A stretch of 64,000 bases of DNA, from the NCBI GenBank assembly GCA_947561585.1, contig CANNZV010003226.1, positions 1 to 64,000 on the forward strand, in the 5' to 3' direction. The stretch is from Caprella mutica (lineage: Eukaryota; Arthropoda; Malacostraca; Amphipoda; Caprellidae). Below the pieces are notes generated by a model, which was not told the DNA's origin, ran no database searches, and was given only the letters and a program-made list of their open reading frames with translations. Shown in pieces: positions 33,086 to 43,159 of this stretch. Within the stretch, counting starts at the first letter, position 1, and every line of letters begins with the position of its first letter. Made by a program: the position numbers and the translations under genes.

Positions 33086-34121
33086 CAGTAGGACTTTTCC
33101 CCACCGGACTATTATCCGCCAGGACTTTTCCCTGCCGAATAAAATATCAGTAATTTAGGTTATTAAAGTATGATTTTGATAAAACACAAAATTTATCAAT
33201 AGAAAACACATTATATTAACTGAATTTGATTCCCGTAATTATGTGCCCATATTGTTCGTTCGATTTTAAGACTGTGCCTTCGTATTTTCGTATATAATTA
33301 GGAGATGCTTCAAAGTACGAACATTATTGCAATACTAAAGGTTACCAAGTGTCGCAAGGTACTCTAAGCAGCTTCGATTTATTCAGTTAGCTATTTAAAC
33401 TCTGTAGTTTTCTATATCGTGAATTTATTATTTTATATTTCAGCTATACATAAAATGGTGATCTATTAACTACTCGTTCAAATTTATGCTTTTCCAGATC
33501 ATTAATAAACTTTATTAATTTTTAACATTTTTTTTTTAATTACTATACAACATAATTAATAAACCTACTATAGATTTTTATTACACTAAATATTGACCTC
33601 TTTTAGTGTCCTTTATCTAATATATATATTTAATATTTGTACCTTAAAAATCTTACAATGGTTTAGCCATTATTATGAAAATACCTAAGTAAGTTAGAGT
33701 GTAGAAATCTTTTAATCAAGACTTTTCGCGTAGTCAGGTTTCAGAACGATTTATATATATTGTCGAACATTTTCCCTAAAATTCTCCAACGAAAACTAAT
33801 AATCGAGGAGTAACCAATACAAAATTGGTTCGGTTCAATAAGTTGGTGGTGACCCATTTTCAGTCAACTAGGAACCTATTCCCATGTGACAATAATATTA
33901 AAGAAGAAAAAAATAAATAAAAAGAGGTTTGATATTTGAGACGGCAGACTTCGGCATATAATTTCGTGGCAACGGATTTATTTGTCAAAACTATTTATTT
34001 TCGAAAATTAAATATAGAATTGCAACATTAAATTATCTTCCAGAGTCTAATTTTCAATAAATCCGGCGGGGAAAAGTCCGCGGGCGAGGAATAGTTCGGC
34101 CGGGAATAGTCCGTTTCCCGT
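33086..34121. mobile_element. Foldback element D with GGACTTTTCCCCGCC-unit arms
   Basis: The left arm (33090-33142) has units GGACTTTTCCCCACC, GGACTATTATCCGCC and GGACTTTTCCCTGCC. The right arm (34060-34118) has the complementary GGCGGGGAAAAGTCC, GGAATAGTTCGGCC and GGAATAGTCC. The interior is AT-rich and non-coding. It is nested inside the hAT-like element 32624-35035. No target duplication is obvious. Confidence 0.75.
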
Positions 34122-34330
34122 GATTATATACCTAGTTTCTGTTCTTAAATAACTGGTAGCCATAAAAATTCACTTCACTAATATATGTAGTATCCTATAG
34201 TGCCAACAATATAACATGTCTTTCTCTGAAACTTAAGTCTTTTGAAATACTTGAAATTTTAAATTTGGAGCATTACTATTAAATGCATAATAATTCATAA
34301 TATATGCAAATTAATATTAATCATTAATTT

Positions 34331-34789
34331 AGTAGGGGTTTAACGTCTGTTTCGGAACCAAAGGCCATATCACTGTCGTCAAAAGGAAATTAAATACAAG
34401 GGACTAGAAGAAGCAGTCAGAAAGGAAAGTGGTTCTATATGGAACAAAGTCACTTACTACTGTCGGTGACAATGCTCATGTATGCAGAAAAGCTACTCAG
34501 TGAATGCAGTGACGAAAAGGGACACAAAACAATGGTGGCTGCACTTACGAATGGAAGAGGAAAATGAAGAGGTGATAGAAAATGAACCCTACGAGCCTAC
34601 CAAACCCAAAAATCAAAGATCTCGTAGTTGAAGAGCATAACCATCCTCTAAAACTGCAAGTTGCGTTAAAAATGATAAATATAATAAAAATGAAAAAAAG
34701 ACAATCCATAATCCAAATTACAACAGTTCGGGGCCCAAGGGACGCCACCCCCTTTCTCTTCCATTCGTCACAGACAGCTTCAGGATAGG
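34331..34789 (+). repeat. Dispersed repeat family E, copy 5 (full length)
   Basis: The best full-length copy, from TAGTAGGGGTTTAACGTC to CAGACAGCTTCAGGATAG, about 459 bp. It is nested in the hAT-like element. The short frames on both strands are not conserved between copies. Confidence 0.85.
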
Positions 34790-35037
34790 CATATTGATAA
34801 AAGTATATGTATGCTAATAAATGCATATGCAAATTGCCAAATGCATTTGCATATTGGTAAATGCATATGCATATTGCTAAATGAATATATGTAAATTAGT
34901 AAATCCATATGCATATTGTTAAATGCATATGCATATTTATAATTGCATATGCATGTTGATAAATGCATATGCGAATCAAATAAGCATATGCGTTTTAGAA
35001 AAGCATATGCAAAACATGCAATGTCACAGCCCTAAAT

Positions 35038-36224
35038 TTATTATCCTCCCTCAAGGAGCTTTAGAGCTTATATTAAAAGTTAAAATCAATTTGTATTTCC
35101 ACACGATGATCTAAAATCCGATATGATTTTTCTAGCACAACCTGTGCTATTGGATTCCAGCACTTGTATGTGCTAACTGGGAGTGAGCGACAATGCTTGG
35201 ACTCTCTGATTTATCTGCTGAATCCAGGACCAGTACCGGTATGAGGTTCCATCAAAAGGTTCAATAGAGTCCTTGATCAGGTCTTTAGTTAAAAGCTGCT
35301 TAGCTAATATCTCCTGTAGATTAGTAGATGTAACGGGCTGATTGACATAATCACGTCTCTCTGGTTGAACCACGGAGTCCTTTCTGTTATTAAGCACCTT
35401 TCTAAAATTATTAGGATGAAAGAAATCTCCTTGTTGCTGTCTGTCCATGTAATCACTGAAAGTACGTCGTCCTCGAGTCTGTCTCTGAATGCAGTGCCTT
35501 GTACTGGTGTCGACCGTCCTCTCCACTGTGATTTCATTAGGTCCGTTAGATACTCTCATTTCCTTCAGGGAAGGAGAGGGACATCTCAGATGAGACGATC
35601 TTCCAGACTGGTTACGTGTCATGTCTTCACCCATCACTGATGGCGCCCTGACGACAATCTGAGGTAGCGGGGTTTTCTCAAGACACTGGTTGGTTTCAAT
35701 CTCTGGCTTATAAAGGCAATATGAGATAGAAGAGCTTCATCAGGATGCTCTTCAATTTCCTATCTTTCGCTGGTGACATCTATCTGTTCGGATTCGTCTC
35801 TCTTGCTTACGACGGTAACTTCGTGCACGCTTTGAGTATCTTTCCAGCTAGTAGGGCACGAACTGACGTTGTCGTAGTCGCTCATTAATTCCTCCTCTTG
35901 TTGTCTGAACAGACCCTGAATTATTTCGAACTTCTCGTTGAATTCTTCGCGCATTTCATGTCTGGCAGAATTAAGGTCAGATGCTCTATTCATCGAGCCT
36001 TGCTTTAGGAGGAATTTAGTTAGGTTCTTATTTGACATGCGATATTCATTGAAACAATGTTTTAATAAAGAACCATGTTCTTTTGTTTCGACTATATTTA
36101 GTTCGGAAGTATTCATCATTAGGACCAAATTTAAATTACTTTCAGTGGTAAGAAATTATGACTCAAGGACCTTGAGAGGTTTTGTTTGACGCCTGGGCTG
36201 AATAGGTGCTTCTGTATGATCCAT
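35038..36224 (-). pseudogene. Retrotransposon gag fragment
   Basis: The minus-strand translation begins at an ATG near 36224, has an early in-frame stop, a coiled-coil-like Glu/Gln-rich stretch (EEFNEKFEIIQGLFRQQEEE) and a charged low-complexity linker. It then shows a capsid-like start, IEPFDGTSYRYWSWIQQ, followed after a stop by SDFRSSCGN, which is typical of gag proteins of LTR retrotransposons. It is cut off at the right end of the hAT-like element. It lies opposite in strand to the gypsy at 39.1 kb and need not belong to it. No LTR or pol is attached. Confidence 0.65.
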
Positions 36225-37470
36225 TGCAATATATAAACAAAGTTACCTTACCTCAATTTCGACGTATATTTCCCAAGTGGTCTTACTGTCACGAGCTACT
36301 CGTGTATTTTGCTCCCGTGCCCAATAGGATGAATGAGCAGGTTATGGGGAAAACAGTACTTCATTGCCAATCCAGGATGTACAAAGTAACTGAAAGAGAG
36401 AAGCTCAATCAGTTTACACATTAACAAAAATAAGACATAAAAAATGTACATGAACTAGTCATAGCTAAAATGGTAAGATAAAAGCATAGAAACATCTATT
36501 AAAATATAGCTACTCAACCAGATCAGTAAAAATTTATGTAGTAAAATTATTTTCTAAAAACATTATTCAAGTAAATATTCAATAGACTATAGAGCACGGC
36601 TATTATTTTCTCGGAAATTATTTTTATGTTAGACTGAACTCTATTTCCGTTAAAACCCTAAAAGCAAAATTATTCCTACAAAATAAAAATAACAATGCTT
36701 AAGATTTGAATAGTTGCTGACTCTATCGAGAAACACTAAATTATTACGCGACATAGAAAAAGTAAGCAATATATATAGCACAAATGGGGTATATAACGGT
36801 AACTGCCTCTGAATCTAACAAAGTTTAAATTTCATCCTAAAAAGTGAGTATCTAACTATAATAAAATGATTAAAAATAAACATTACATGAAACTTACGAC
36901 CACTATGAGGGACGTCCAGCTCAGAGGTAACTAATCAATGTTTACTTTGGATCCAGCACTTATAAACAATGTCAAAACGCCTAGAAAGATTGGGGCTTGA
37001 AACGCAGCAATTCAAGTTGTCTAGAGAACTGAAATCGAATTTTGCCGGCAGTTCACATATGACTGTTTAGGGTGAATTGGCAAAAGTTATCCTAAATTTG
37101 TACGAAAAATTACTAGAATTAATTAAAAAATAGATGACTAAAATGTTCCATTGACAAACAAATATATAGGCTATCTATATTTAAAATGCACGTAATTTTA
37201 AAAACATGATATATTTATTTTTCTTGACTAAAGATTTAAAACTATTTGCGACAGGGTCGGCACAGTGAGCGACACTGGAATAATGGCTGTTGAACAGCGT
37301 TGTGCCAGTTTGAATAGGTATCTGTTGTATATTGTTTCCCCCTGATTTTAATATATAAGATGTATTTAATGGACGGTTACTACATTGTGAGAAGTTACTG
37401 TATTCTTCACTACAATATAGTCTCCTACTTCTAATTAATGATTGCCACCAATCATTTTATTTCCACCATA
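36225..37470. other. No gene seen
   Basis: May contain the untranslated leader or LTR of the minus-strand gag fragment, but no LTR pair or primer-binding site can be supported. 37255-37320 shares motifs with 17385-17515. Confidence 0.4.
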
Positions 37471-37479
37471 TTAAAATAT

Positions 37480-37676
37480 TAAAGTTGATGTCCAAAGAGA
37501 CAGCACTCAGGCCTACAAGTGGGCCCATATGTACTAAATCCTGGCCTTAACCTAATCCCAGCCAGGTGAATCAAACCTGGCCAGTAACCACTCGTTTAAA
37601 CAGGGCATAAACCTACTGAGTCAGTGCAGTAGTTACGTGAGGCGAACGCTCATACCACTGTGTTACCGAGCGACTA
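37480..37676 (-). mobile_element. tRNA-derived SINE
   Basis: The minus strand reads GTCGCTCGGTAACACAGTGG (A-box region), then GAGCGTTCGCCTCACG and, further on, a B-box-like GGTTTGATTCACC, giving an internal polymerase III promoter. A body follows with CTGGGATTAGGTTAAGGCC, 'GGGCCCACTTGTAGGCCTGA' and 'TGTCTCTTTGGACATCAAC'. The head most resembles a tRNA-Val/Gly-like sequence with an insertion between the boxes. It is a different SINE family from 485-645. Confidence 0.75.
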
Positions 37677-37684
37677 TTTCCATC

Positions 37685-37775
37685 CGTGACCGGACAACTC
37701 GCTGCCGGACAATTTGCCGCGGAAAATTCACCGTGAGGACAACTCGCCGCTAGGACAACTCGTCATGTGATTTAT
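37685..37775. repeat. Solo micro-repeat array (GGACAACTCGCCG)
   Basis: Starts GTGACCGGACAACTCGCTG and contains about six 13-16-bp units GGACAACTCGCCG(CTA). The start resembles the left end of foldback element C (GTGACCGGTCCATTCGCCG, 55492). No right arm is found. Confidence 0.7.
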
Positions 37776-38150
37776 GTTTTACCGCCGTATGCACCATTTA
37801 TATATGAAAAAAATATGACTATAAACTGTTTGTTGTCAATTAATTATCAAATTTTCTTAGCCTTTTTTGATAATGTTCTGATTTCCATTTCAAAAGATAA
37901 AGGATATGTTTTTTGATAAAAATATAATAAAAACTTTTATAAACATAGTTTGTGTTGTAAATTAACAATAAAATTTTCTTCGTTCTATTTGAAAGTATTA
38001 TGCTAAATAATATTTTCAAATGGAAAGAAAACAATCTCAGGTGTCTTCTACGTTTAATGACTTGTAAAAATCACTTTAATTTAAAACTAGTATTACATCA
38101 GAGCAAATGAAAAGTTATTTGACTACAATGTCTTAGATTTCTGTGTTAGA
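37776..38150. other. AT-rich spacer with a short family E remnant
   Basis: No gene. TCTTAGATTTCTGTGTTAGA at 38131-38150 matches the reverse orientation of family E (compare 53044-53064), so foldback element B1 starts within or beside an E fragment. Confidence 0.45.
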
Positions 38151-38151
38151 T

Positions 38152-39114
38152 AAGCAATTGCTCGAAATTGCTCGAAAGACAATTGCTCGAAAACAATTGC
38201 TCGAAAAACAATTGCTCGAATGAACAATTGCTCGAAAGAACAATTGCTCGAAAGACAATTGCTCGAAAAACAATTGCTCGAACGAACAATTGCTCGAATG
38301 AACAATTGCTCGAATTATCAAATTGCTCGAATGAACAAAATTGCTCGAATTATAAAATTGCACAGTTTTCGATTTTATAAAAGTCAGTTATTCATGAAGT
38401 GGAGCTGCACCTAACAATCCTTGTTTCTTTTTCAAATTGATCATTAATCATTCTATAAATGATTTTAATTATTACTCATTCTGCATAACCTTTTTCCTAG
38501 ACCGTTTTTATAATCTCGTATGTAACATGTCAATTGGAATCATGTGGTTTTTATCATAAAACCCGAATACTTAATTTATTACTAGCCTATCTGTATGTGG
38601 CACCTCAATAGGTGAAATAACTCAAAGTTATGGCAGAGTTCAAATAAATCTAAATTTTTTTTCGAGTTTTATGATTAAAAAAACATGAATAGTAGTGATT
38701 CACCACATGATTCCAATTGACATGTTACATACGAGATGACACAAACGGTCTAAAACAAAGGTTATGCAGAATGAGTAATAATTAAAATCATTTATAGAAT
38801 GATTAATGATCAATTACTAAAAAGAAACAAGGATTGTTAAGTGCAGCTCCACTTCATGAATAACTGACTTTTGTAAAATCGAAAACTGTGCAATTTTATA
38901 ATTCGAGCAATCTAGTTCATTCGAGCAATTTGATAATTCGAGCAATTGTTCATTCGAGTAATTGTTCGTTCGAGCAATTGTTTTTCGAGCAATTGTCTTT
39001 CGAGCAATTGTTCTTTCGAGCATTTTTTCATTCGAGCAATTGTTTTTCGAGCAATTGTTTTCGAGCAATTGTCTTTCGAGTGAGCAATTGTTTTCGAGCA
39101 ATTTACCTAGAACC
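38152..39114. mobile_element. Foldback element B, copy 1 (CAATTGCTCGAA arms)
   Basis: About 960 bp. The left arm (38152-38355) and right arm (38900-39105) are inverted arrays of a 12-16-bp unit around CAATTGCTCGAA. Inversion continues inward for about 200 bp more (for example AAGTGGAGCTGCACCTAACA against its complement near 38840-38857, and ATGTCAATTGGAATCATGTG against its complement near 38706-38725), leaving a loop of only about 100-130 bp. The right end AATTTACCTAGAACC matches the ends of elements A and C. Its right boundary abuts the gypsy gag. All ORFs in the arms are repeat artefacts. Confidence 0.88.
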
Positions 39115-39733
39115 TAGATTAGAACATGCTTTTCGTAGGGCTCACCCTGGAAGAGATGTTGAACAGAGCAAGACTCTCAAGAACAAATTCCTTGACTCTA
39201 TACCGAGATCATTGAGAAAACAGTTTGCAGCTACTGAGAATGTGTACTTGTTGCTTGGCCAGAAAATAACTTGGCTCAACCTTGTTACGTTGGTAGGGAG
39301 GATAGAGCAGGATAATACTACTACTGACCCATCAGGAGATGAGGATTCCATAACCAGATCTGAGTTAAAGAGGCTTCCTTTAAACTATGTTCATGCAGTG
39401 CAAACAGACAATCGAGGGTAGAATGCAAATGCACCGGAGTGGCATCCTATTGGTACTTCAACCTCTCCTGTACGGGGATCATGCTTCCATTGTGGGAAGA
39501 CTGGACATATGCAGTCTGGCTGTAGAAAATTAAACCATTTATGCTTTGCTTGTGGTTCTGCGAATCATAGAATTACCAATTGCACTGAGCGACAAAGAGT
39601 ATTATCTGACTCAGAAACACCATTTTCCCGTAATTCAGGTGGAAGACGTGTGAGATTCAACACTGCTCGTGCACAGGGTTCATCAGAGCAATTTTCATCA
39701 CGACCAAACTCTCCTGACCAGCAGTTAAACTAG
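39115..39733 (+). pseudogene. Gypsy gag (C-terminal part with two zinc knuckles)
   Basis: One continuous frame with a single in-frame TAG (39419-39421). It has a capsid-like segment (KTLKNKFLDSIPRSLRKQF) and then two CCHC knuckles of spacing C-x2-C-x4-H-x4-C (CFHCGKTGHMQSGC and CFACGSANHRITNC), followed by a Ser/Arg-rich tail ending at TAG. Knuckles of this type bind the element RNA during packaging. The capsid N-terminal half is missing because the frame runs leftward directly into foldback element B. Confidence 0.8.
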
Positions 39734-39845
39734 ATGGCTCTGAAGGAACTAGGAACAACCTTTCGGAGCACAAGAACCCAAGTTCCTTTCTAGATGAGTG
39801 CAGAGCTCATGAGCAGGCTTCTGGTTTTGAAAATCAATGTGAAAA

Positions 39846-40610
39846 TTGGCGTGCAGACACAGAACAGAAAGCGACAATGCTGATAACAGGGAACCCATTT
39901 TGACTCAAGTTGAGCCGCATCCTGTTGGTTTCATCTTGCCTGTGATAGTCAGTGACATTAGGGTTGACTCTGTTTTGAATTTTTATAGCTCTGCAAGTTT
40001 CGTTCCTGCTCATATTGTTCAGTGGATTGGCCTGGAAGTTAGGGAGTGTGCGACAGTTACTACATATTTTTCCCAAACAATTAATTGTACTAAACGTGTG
40101 CAAATGAAATTCAATATAGGAGATGTCTGTTTTTCCCACGAGTTCCTGGTATTGGATGATGATAGTGGAACTGGAAGAGAGGAGATTGTCTTTGGAGAAG
40201 ATTTTCTGTCTAAAAATAGTATTAAGGCAAATTTTGATAGAAAAATGATTTGTGGTAAATCTTCAAGCGGTGCTTCATGGGAGGTATATTTGAATGTGGT
40301 CGGTGTGACAACTGTATTCAAATCACTTCCAGTTTATGTTAATCAAGATTTAAAAGTTCTCAAAAATCAAATTTCACTAGTGCCTGTGAAATTTGATGAC
40401 ATATTCAAGACTTCTTCGAGTGAGCATGAGTTTTACTTCGAGGGGGGACTTCAATCGGGATTATCTCGGTATCTTATTGGAGTTAATGGAGTGTTAAAAG
40501 GTGAAGATGTTGGAAATGGACTGCTTGTCACCAAGCACTATGTTAATCATAGACGTGAGAAATTGAAGAAGGGTACTCTCTTGTGTTATCTCTCTTCACT
40601 TGTTGAATAA
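39846..40610 (+). pseudogene. Gypsy pol start: retropepsin-like domain 1 and linker
   Basis: Residues about 30-140 have the retropepsin fold pattern: a first strand ending VDSVLNFYSSASFVP (where VDSG/VDTG is expected), a flap-like region and the C-terminal ENVFGEDFL-like motif seen here as IVFGEDFLSKN. The catalytic D-S/T-G triplet reads D-S-V, so activity is unlikely. The remaining 110 residues form the linker found before RT in many gypsy elements. The frame ends at TAA; the pre-RT helix (SESQRRDIISIIEE, about 40700-40750) lies in the next frame. Confidence 0.65.
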
Positions 40611-40746
40611 GAGGAACTATACCAAGGTAGTCCGACTCTGCTGAATACAGTTGAGAAACATGAAGCTATGGGTTCACATTCTGAAACGAAACTCTCCCAC
40701 TTGTCTGAGTCCCAGAGACGGGATATCATTTCAATTATAGAGGAGA

Positions 40747-42166
40747 GTGTGGAAGCATTTAGTCAAGGTGACTGACGATGATATTGGTCGAGCTTGTGTT
40801 ACTGAACACAAGATTGTCCTTCATGATGAGACACCAATTCGGGTAAGACCCAGGCAGTTTCCTGATTCGCTGGCCACAGAGATTGAAAAGCAATGTGAAC
40901 AACTTTTGAAGCTGGATGTCAATGAACACAGTAAGTCTCCTTGGAGTTCAGCTGTGGTTCCAGTGAAGAAAAAAGATGGGTCAGTAAGATTGTGTATTGA
41001 CTATCAACGTCTCAATAAGGTTACAAAATCTGACAGATTTCCTTTACCAAATATGATGAATTTGGTATATGGACTGCGCGGAAGGAATTTTTTCACTACC
41101 CTTGACTTGGTGAAGGGTTATCACCAGATTCCCCTACATCCTGAAAGCAGAGAGTATACAGCATTTAGCACACAAAGGAATCACTATCAGTACAAGTCTC
41201 TGCCATTTGGTTTAAAAAAATGCTCCAAGTGCTTTTCAGCGAGAATTACAGATTGTACTCGGTGAGTTCAACCCTAAAGAAGTATCAATATATATTGACG
41301 ACATTATTATTATGACAAGTTCCTATGAGGATCATCTTCAGCTGGTTCGACGAGTACTGAAAACTCTTGCCTCCTATGGAATGAAGGTTAAACCAGAGAA
41401 GTGTTGTTTTGTTCAGCAAGAAGTGGAATTCCTTGGACACACTGTAAGTCCGGAAGGTTTGAAGAAATCTGGGAAGTACATCAGAGATGTTGCAGAGTAT
41501 CCAAAACCATCAACAGTAAAAGAATTACGACGATTTCTTGGACTTGTCAATTTTCAAAGGAAGTTTATTCCGGGATATTCTACGATAACTAAACCACTGA
41601 CCAGCTTGACGGGTTTTCCTGACAAAACTAAATTAACCTGGACATCAGAGATGCTAGATGCTTTTCAACGAGTTAAAACTGCGATGGCGAAAGACGTCAA
41701 CCTCGCTTTTCCTGATTATGGGAATTCTGCTGCCCCTCTCGAACTTTCAACTGACGCCTCAATGGTTGGTGCAGGTGCATGTCTTTCACAGATTCAAAAT
41801 GGAGTCAGACGTGTCATAAGCTGTGCATCAATGACTTTTAATGCTGCACAGAGGGGTTATAGTACAACAGAACGAGAGTTGGCTGCTCTTCGTTGGGGCA
41901 TCAAGGTATTCAGAGGATTTCGGTATGGAATTAAATTTGTATTTTTTATGGATCATAAACCTCTGGAGCATCTTCACAACTTTTCTAGACACAATTCGAG
42001 GCTCATGAGGATGCTTACAGAGTTGTCAGAGTTTGAATTTGACATACGTTATTGTCCAGACAAAGACAATGTGGTTGCCGATGCATTGTCAAGAATAAGC
42101 GGAGAGCCTGAAGAAGTGATGCAACCTGTAGAAAATATATTGTCTGAAGGAATGAAAATTTTGGAA
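40747..42166 (+). pseudogene. Gypsy reverse transcriptase and RNase H
   Basis: RT motifs in order: RVRPRQFP; SPWSSAVVPVKKKDGSVRLC; DYQRLNKVT; FTTLDLVKGYHQIPLHP; YKSLPFGL; then, after a frameshift at the A7 run 41214-41220, the PSAFQREL region and the catalytic YIDDIII (about 41291). The connection domain (EVEFLGHTVSPEGLKKS) and RNase H (LSTDASMVGAGACL, STTERELAALRWGI, FMDHKPLEHL, VVADALSRI) follow in the second frame. All catalytic aspartates of RT and the RNase H first Asp and Glu are retained, so the gene died recently, mainly by homopolymer slippage. Confidence 0.93.
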
Positions 42167-42638
42167 CATATTCCTGGAGGGGGGGGGGGAAACTATGCTT
42201 CTCTCCCTGCTGTCAGTTCTGAAATTTTTTATTACAGATAAGAACATAGACATTAGGGTACCAGATTCTCCGGTCGTTTTGCGAAATATCCTTGTTGATA
42301 AAATAATAGATAATCCATCATTGTTCAAAATGGGATCATCAGCCCGAGACAAAATTAACTTGAAGATCATGCGTCACCCTGGACACCTTCCTGATGAGAG
42401 GTTTCTACTGGCTTTTACCTATATTTATAAGCTCGATATACATGTGCATTCGGAATTGCCTCAACCAATAATATATACCTCTCCAAATCCAAGATGCCTC
42501 GTACATATTCAGAGACTCTCCGGTATCCATTATAACCCATTAGTTGTGACTAAGCAACCTGAGTCAATTCATGTATCTGGTTTAGCTGAGGAGATTATGG
42601 ATGAGGTCCCATCTATGCAAGGATGTGAGAGGGATTAG
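42167..42638 (+). pseudogene. OTU-like cysteine protease domain in gypsy pol
   Basis: Directly after RNase H. The first segment (to about 42232) reads GGGNYASLPAVSSEIFY, which aligns with the OTU catalytic loop G-D-G-N-C-x-F/L-R-A-x-S. Asp is replaced by Gly and the nucleophile Cys by Tyr (codon TAT at 42194). After a frameshift at the T6 run 42225-42230 the second segment has the OTU helices, PGHLPDERFLLAFTYIYKL and IHVH, and the catalytic-His motif GIHYNPL (His at about 42528). OTU enzymes cleave ubiquitin-type isopeptide bonds. Here the domain is an inactivated copy. Identification is by motif reading only. Confidence 0.65.
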
Positions 42639-42704
42639 TCTGTCCAAAAACAAATATGCACAGATGTAAGTTTACTCTGTAAGGATGAATTACCTTGTAG
42701 GAAG

Positions 42705-43090
42705 TTGCATGATAGCTCGCTTGCAGCACAGATTGCATTGGAAATTTCTGATTACAAATATTGTGGGCTCATGAAATCTGGTGCTCAGATAAACTTGGTA
42801 GCTATGAAGGTGATTCAGGATCTAGGTTTGACTGAAAATGAGTTGACTCCTGCTCCAAGAATCAGATCTGTAGGGGCAATGGTTGGCTGTGTTGGTTGTG
42901 TCGAATTGGAAATTGTTTTGCCTCTGTCAATTCGTTGTAAGTCTAAATTTTATGTGGTACCAGACAGCTACATGTCCTTTTGTTTCATACTGGGGATGCC
43001 AATCTTACAGAATCATGGTGTGGTTTTGAATTTTGATAAACGAATTCTTCACTTAAATGGGGGTACAGATTCTGTCCGTTTTTCTGAAAC
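42705..43090 (+). pseudogene. Second retropepsin-like domain of gypsy pol
   Basis: The N-terminal 130 residues of the frame 42705-44237 again look like an aspartic protease monomer: CGLMKSGAQINLVAMKVI fits the active-site loop (a hydrophobic residue then D-S-G-A-Q-x-N-L in relatives) with the catalytic Asp replaced by Lys. A VGCVELEIVLPL strand follows, and a conserved ending FILGMPILQNHGVVLNF. Because both this and the first domain have altered catalytic triplets, either could be the original protease; one may be structural. Confidence 0.6.
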
Positions 43091-43159
43091 ATGTTTACCA
43101 AACATGAATTGCAAGGAGTCTAATGTAAGCAACTGTCGATTTGACATTTTGGATCCTGA

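Larger units (their letters stand above)
32624..35035. mobile_element. hAT-like element with ATGCATATGC-array arms
   Basis: Inverted ends TTAGGGTTGTGACATTATGC and the complement of TTAGGGCTGTGACATTGCAT. Just inside each end lies an inverted array: left 32640-32850 (units such as GAGGAAACGCATATGCATTT) and right 34795-35010 (units such as AAATGCATATGCATATTGCT). Flanking 8-mers TATTATTA and ATTTATTA agree at six positions, compatible with an old hAT 8-bp duplication. The interior holds nested elements (33086-34121 and 34331-34789) and no transposase. The ORFs in the arms read the repeat and are not genes. Confidence 0.75.

Noticed and set aside
32595..34968. Several His/Met/Cys-rich ORFs (HMHLLAYIYF-type)
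   Set aside because: They are translations of the ATGCATATGC arrays of the hAT-like element.
38123..39101. ORFs rich in SNCSFEQL and ERTIARKTIAR on both strands
   Set aside because: They read the CAATTGCTCGAA arm units of foldback element B; the same peptide appears in several frames and on both strands.
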